NCBI RefSeq assembly: GCF_018449775.1
Contig: NZ_JAAVVB010000001.1
Coordinates: 1,488,001 to 1,552,000 of the forward strand
Origin: Mucilaginibacter sp. dw_454
GTDB taxonomy: Bacteria > Bacteroidota > Bacteroidia > Sphingobacteriales > Sphingobacteriaceae
DNA: 64,000 bases
Direction of reading: 5' to 3'
Positions 60,963 to 64,000 of the stretch are shown in pieces. Each line of letters begins with the position of its first letter. The first letter of the stretch is position 1. A model generated the notes under the pieces. The model made no database searches and was not told the origin of the DNA. It saw nothing but the letters and a program-made list of their open reading frames with translations. A program made the translations under genes and the position numbers.

Positions 60963-63709
60963 TATTTCTTGATGATTTTATAGCCCAGCTTTCTGTTATC
61001 TAAATTCAGATTGAAGTAATATACTCCACCGGCTATACCCGACAGGTCAAACTGCAATACGCCTGATTTATTGGTTAACAGGTCTGTATAAACCGATTTT
61101 CCGTTAATTACGTTTACTACATCTACTTTAAGGTTGCTAACCAAACCGCTGCCTACATTTACATTTAAAATATCTGTAAACGGATTTGGATAAGGCGCGG
61201 TAATGCCGGTCATATCAATATTTTTTTCGATCACCCCCTGGCACAGTTTATCGGTAGTTATCACCAGTTTGTTAATCCCTGCTACTAGTGGCAAGCTTAT
61301 CTCATTCTTGTCGGTGGTATATATCTTATCGTTTAAATTGATATTGAACGATGAACCGCCGTCCAACTGCAGATTGATGGTATTGGATGATTTATTAACG
61401 ACTGAATAAACTGAGAGATCTTTAGGCTCTGTAACCGTTAGTTGGTAACATTGATTAAACAACTCGTTGTCAACGCCTATACAAACAGAATAGTTTCCCG
61501 GCGATAGGTTGTTCAAGGCCCAACTGTTTGTAAAAGGATATTGCGTAGTTACGCCGTTAATTGTTACCGTAGCTTCGTATTTGAGTGATTGCTTAGCCGT
61601 TATTGCTATAGAACCATCGTTATCGCCTTTACAAGATACGCTGGTTGCTTTTATCGAAAAGTTATCAGCAGGTAATACCAATTGAACATTTAGCGGGATA
61701 TACAGCGAAGTAAATGTATAGCCATTGATGGATATCGACGCCGTGTAAGTACCCACCTCCTTGGCGTAATAAGTAGCAGACGTAGCTTCCTTAATAGCCG
61801 ATCCGTTAAAATACCACTGCAAAGCGTATCCGCTTGATGGGGTAATTGTAAGCAATACAGAGTCGCCTTTGGCAATAGAGGTGGCACCGGTGGATGTTAT
61901 TACCGGTGTAGGGATAACAGTTAAAGTGCCGGGGTTATACGTAAAACTATAATTGTCTGCAGAGCCGCCACTTACCGTAATCGGATAATCGCCTAAAGGC
62001 GAATCGGTTACTGCAGTTGTAGTTGCAGTTGGCAATGTTTTCAAAACCGACGTGGTATCACCATTAACATATCCGTAGTAATAAATGGTGAAATTCGGGT
62101 TATCTTTTCCCAGTGTTTTGTAATAACGATATACGGACGCTGATAATTTGGCTTTGTTTATTGTTAGCGGTTGCGTTACCGGGGTAGCAGCTGCGAAGTT
62201 GGCATTTGCCGGTTGACTGGCGGTTATATTGGTAACACCTGCGCCTACAATATGAATTTTATTTTTAACAATCGTAGCCACTTTAGGGTTATCGCTGCTC
62301 AAAATGATCTGTGCAGCAGAATTACTGGTGACAGTCACGACAGTATCTTTATCCCCATAAGTATAGGCCGGCGGAGGGTTAAATGTAATAACCTGTTGGC
62401 CGGCAACCACGGCCAGGTTTGTAGTAAAACTACCTTTGGAAGGGACGCTATAGCCGTCAATGATATAATTTTTTGCCGGCGAGATAGTGGTAGGCGTACC
62501 TGATATTGCCCCATTGTTAAAGATTAGTCCATCCGGGAGTCGCGGATAAATGCTATAGCCGTTAAGAGAAACCTGCCTTATATGATCTGACCCGGGATCG
62601 CTCACTATAAGGTTGTTTGGCTGCTGATCGAAAAACAACCCCATATTGCCACTATACTTAGCTAAAGTATCTGTACCGTCGGCATAACCCTTTAAATTGC
62701 CTCCTGAGAATGCGGGATACCGTGTTGAATCTGCTAGTTTGCCGTCAGGGCCAAATTTATATATTCCAAACTTCTCTTCGCACGACACGTAAACGTTGCC
62801 AATAATATCGACAGCTACCCCTATAGGCTTAACCAGCGTGCTTTTTGCAAAAGTGCTAACCATCCGCGTTGAAGGATTAAATTTACGAACCGTATTATTG
62901 GCTTCTTCCGTAATATACAGCATGCCCGATCTATCCATGGTAATTCCCTTCGGCACGTTAAAGGTCGCCGAATCTGTCGAGCCATCCTTTGCGCCTATAG
63001 CATAGGTTCCTGCGGCTGTAGTAACCGTAGTATCTGATAGCGATATTTTTCTGATCCGTTGGTTGTAGGTATCGGCAACCCATAAATAGTTATTATTAAC
63101 GTCTGTGCAGATAGCATAAGGTAAATTGAATTTTGCCGTTTTCCCCCTCGCATCCAGGTATCCGTTATTTTGATCGCCCGCAAAAGTACTGACAAAGCCC
63201 TGTGGTGTTATTTTTCTGATCAGGCTATTCAAAAAATCTGTTACGTAAACATTCCCATCTGCATCAACGGCTACACTGGTAGGATAATTAAATCTTGCGG
63301 CGGTATCCTGTCCGTTTTTGCCGCCTTTATCTCCGTTTACAGAGCCGGCGAAAGTAGTTACTAGGCCATTTTGGATTTTGCGTATGCAATTTGAATTAGC
63401 ATCGGCAACGTAAATAATACCATTAAATTTAGCTATCCCTACCGGATTTGTAAATGAAGCGAAGGCAGCTAGCGTATCTTTATGTCCATAAAAACCACTA
63501 CCTGCTAAATTACTGGTAAGCGAATAGTTTGTGGTAGATGGCTGAAGCCCTGAAACACCAGTAGGGGCTATCGGCGGATTTATGGTCTGGCCAGTACTAA
63601 ACCTCAACGTATCCGGGTAAGTAAATACAGGCGCCTGGGCGTAAACGTTATTTGCAAGAAATATAAAGGCAATTATTATTGCATAAATAATAGAGTAAAT
63701 TTTGCGCAT
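60962..63709 (-). CDS. T9SS cargo: NHL propeller, MBG-like domain, Por secretion tail
   Basis: A 915-aa exported protein (signal 1-24, ends NVYAQ). It has several NHL repeats (about 80-390; FNYPTSVAVDADGNVYVTDF, FNVPKGITMDRSGMLYITEE), then MBG-like and Ig-like modules (about 430-770). The last ~80 residues are a type A Por secretion C-terminal domain (PYPNPFTDILNVNV, GGVYYFNLNL, KIIKK), unlike the type B tails at 2699-10985. First gene of a two-gene operon with a lipoprotein. Confidence 0.9.
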   Translation of the reverse strand: MRKIYSIIYAIIIAFIFLANNVYAQAPVFTYPDTLRFSTGQTINPPIAPTGVSGLQPSTTNYSLTSNLAGSGFYGHKDTLAAFASFTNPVGIAKFNGIIYVADANSNCIRKIQNGLVTTFAGSVNGDKGGKNGQDTAARFNYPTSVAVDADGNVYVTDFLNSLIRKITPQGFVSTFAGDQNNGYLDARGKTAKFNLPYAICTDVNNNYLWVADTYNQRIRKISLSDTTVTTAAGTYAIGAKDGSTDSATFNVPKGITMDRSGMLYITEEANNTVRKFNPSTRMVSTFAKSTLVKPIGVAVDIIGNVYVSCEEKFGIYKFGPDGKLADSTRYPAFSGGNLKGYADGTDTLAKYSGNMGLFFDQQPNNLIVSDPGSDHIRQVSLNGYSIYPRLPDGLIFNNGAISGTPTTISPAKNYIIDGYSVPSKGSFTTNLAVVAGQQVITFNPPPAYTYGDKDTVVTVTSNSAAQIILSSDNPKVATIVKNKIHIVGAGVTNITASQPANANFAAATPVTQPLTINKAKLSASVYRYYKTLGKDNPNFTIYYYGYVNGDTTSVLKTLPTATTTAVTDSPLGDYPITVSGGSADNYSFTYNPGTLTVIPTPVITSTGATSIAKGDSVLLTITPSSGYALQWYFNGSAIKEATSATYYAKEVGTYTASISINGYTFTSLYIPLNVQLVLPADNFSIKATSVSCKGDNDGSIAITAKQSLKYEATVTINGVTTQYPFTNSWALNNLSPGNYSVCIGVDNELFNQCYQLTVTEPKDLSVYSVVNKSSNTINLQLDGGSSFNINLNDKIYTTDKNEISLPLVAGINKLVITTDKLCQGVIEKNIDMTGITAPYPNPFTDILNVNVGSGLVSNLKVDVVNVINGKSVYTDLLTNKSGVLQFDLSGIAGGVYYFNLNLDNRKLGYKIIKK

Positions 63710-63899
63710 AGGCTCCGTTTAGGTCAACATTTCAAACAGGATAAGTTAGTACAAAAATATAATTTTTAATGAAATTTTTTTTACAATGATTTAAATTGAT
63801 TTGGTTAAATAAAAAGGTAGTCTGATGTATTTTGTCTGAATATGGTGGATGTGCCAGAGGCCGCGATGTCACCCCTTTACATTTGCGCTTAATAGCAGT

Positions 63900-64000
63900 T
63901 TAGATATTAATGATCTTCTTGATCAGGTTTAAAATGGGTAGGTGGTCGGTCTGGGTATTGTCGTTCCACAATATGGTTGAATGCACTTTCTGCGGAATGT
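63900..64000 (-). CDS. 3' end of an unidentified gene (cut by window edge)
   Basis: The minus-strand frame is open from the right edge to TAA at 63900-63902. It encodes about 33 C-terminal residues (KVHSTILWNDNTQTDHLPIL, then NLIKKIINI). The composition looks like a real protein end, but too little is visible to name it. Confidence 0.4.
   Translation of the reverse strand, partial: IPQKVHSTILWNDNTQTDHLPILNLIKKIINI

Overview
The window looks like chromosome of a member of the Bacteroidota, most likely family Sphingobacteriaceae (Mucilaginibacter/Pedobacter-like). The evidence is a PorP/SprF protein of the type IX secretion system (T9SS), several cargo proteins with gliding-motility-type or Por-type C-terminal sorting domains, TonB-receptor-like outer-membrane barrels, TAnnTTTG promoter-like boxes, LytTR two-component genes, glycosidases of families GH29 and GH130, and moderate GC content. 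I see no rRNA, tRNA, CRISPR array, transposase or prophage. Genus assignment is inference.

Layout. 1-1373: 3' part of rpoN (sigma-54). 1494-10985: a T9SS cell-surface locus on the minus strand with PorP/SprF and three large cargo proteins (two YVTN propellers and one IgGFc-binding/PKD protein). All three cargo genes lack an ATG start. 11071-13825: a divergent pair of a stand-alone receiver and a 7TMR-DISM histidine kinase. 13818-17307: a heterodimeric ABC exporter with one degenerate ATP site. 17407-18619: a GNAT acetyltransferase, a CDGSH Fe-S protein, a REP-like palindrome and a VF530-type protein. 18624-22301: hexuronate/KDG catabolism (eda, kdgK, YhcH-like, uxaC). 22370-25475: operon of class I aldolase, PMM-like HAD phosphatase, small membrane protein and GH130 phosphorylase. 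25577-28452: two c-type cytochrome genes. 28453-29537: a sparse, AT-rich region holding an unlisted 31-residue membrane protein gene with its own terminator. 29538-32801: YitT, VCBS-propeller protein, minimal ECF sigma/anti-sigma pair. 32897-36472: DHA2 exporter, then a TsdA-like dihaem cytochrome/DsrE/ricin-like operon. 36586-39816: GH29 fucosidase, ModA-like binding protein, PAP2 phosphatase. 39924-42290: large GAF protein.

Two systems deserve most attention. The first (42280-48987) is a four-gene operon with junctions of -4 to +3 bases: an HD phosphohydrolase fused to a Pycsar-type (PycTM) membrane domain, polyphosphate kinase, an SdiA-regulated-type propeller lipoprotein, and an Omp85-type barrel with a HipA/Fam20-like kinase signature in its periplasmic part. 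All four carry phosphoryl-transfer, phosphohydrolase or related surface functions. The second (54672-60122) is a self-contained signalling unit: a Gly-rich TonB-receptor-like barrel, a LytS-type kinase with a His-cluster in a predicted periplasmic loop, a LytTR regulator, and an 88-residue Fur DNA-binding domain lacking the metal-sensing half. A 32-base element (25 of 32 identical) lies upstream of both the barrel gene and the Fur-like gene, and next to one copy an 8-base word repeats exactly 21 bases apart, the spacing expected for LytTR sites.

The right end (60252-63709) is an NHL-propeller T9SS type A cargo translationally coupled to an Fn3-like lipoprotein, followed by the C-terminal end of an unidentified minus-strand gene at the edge.
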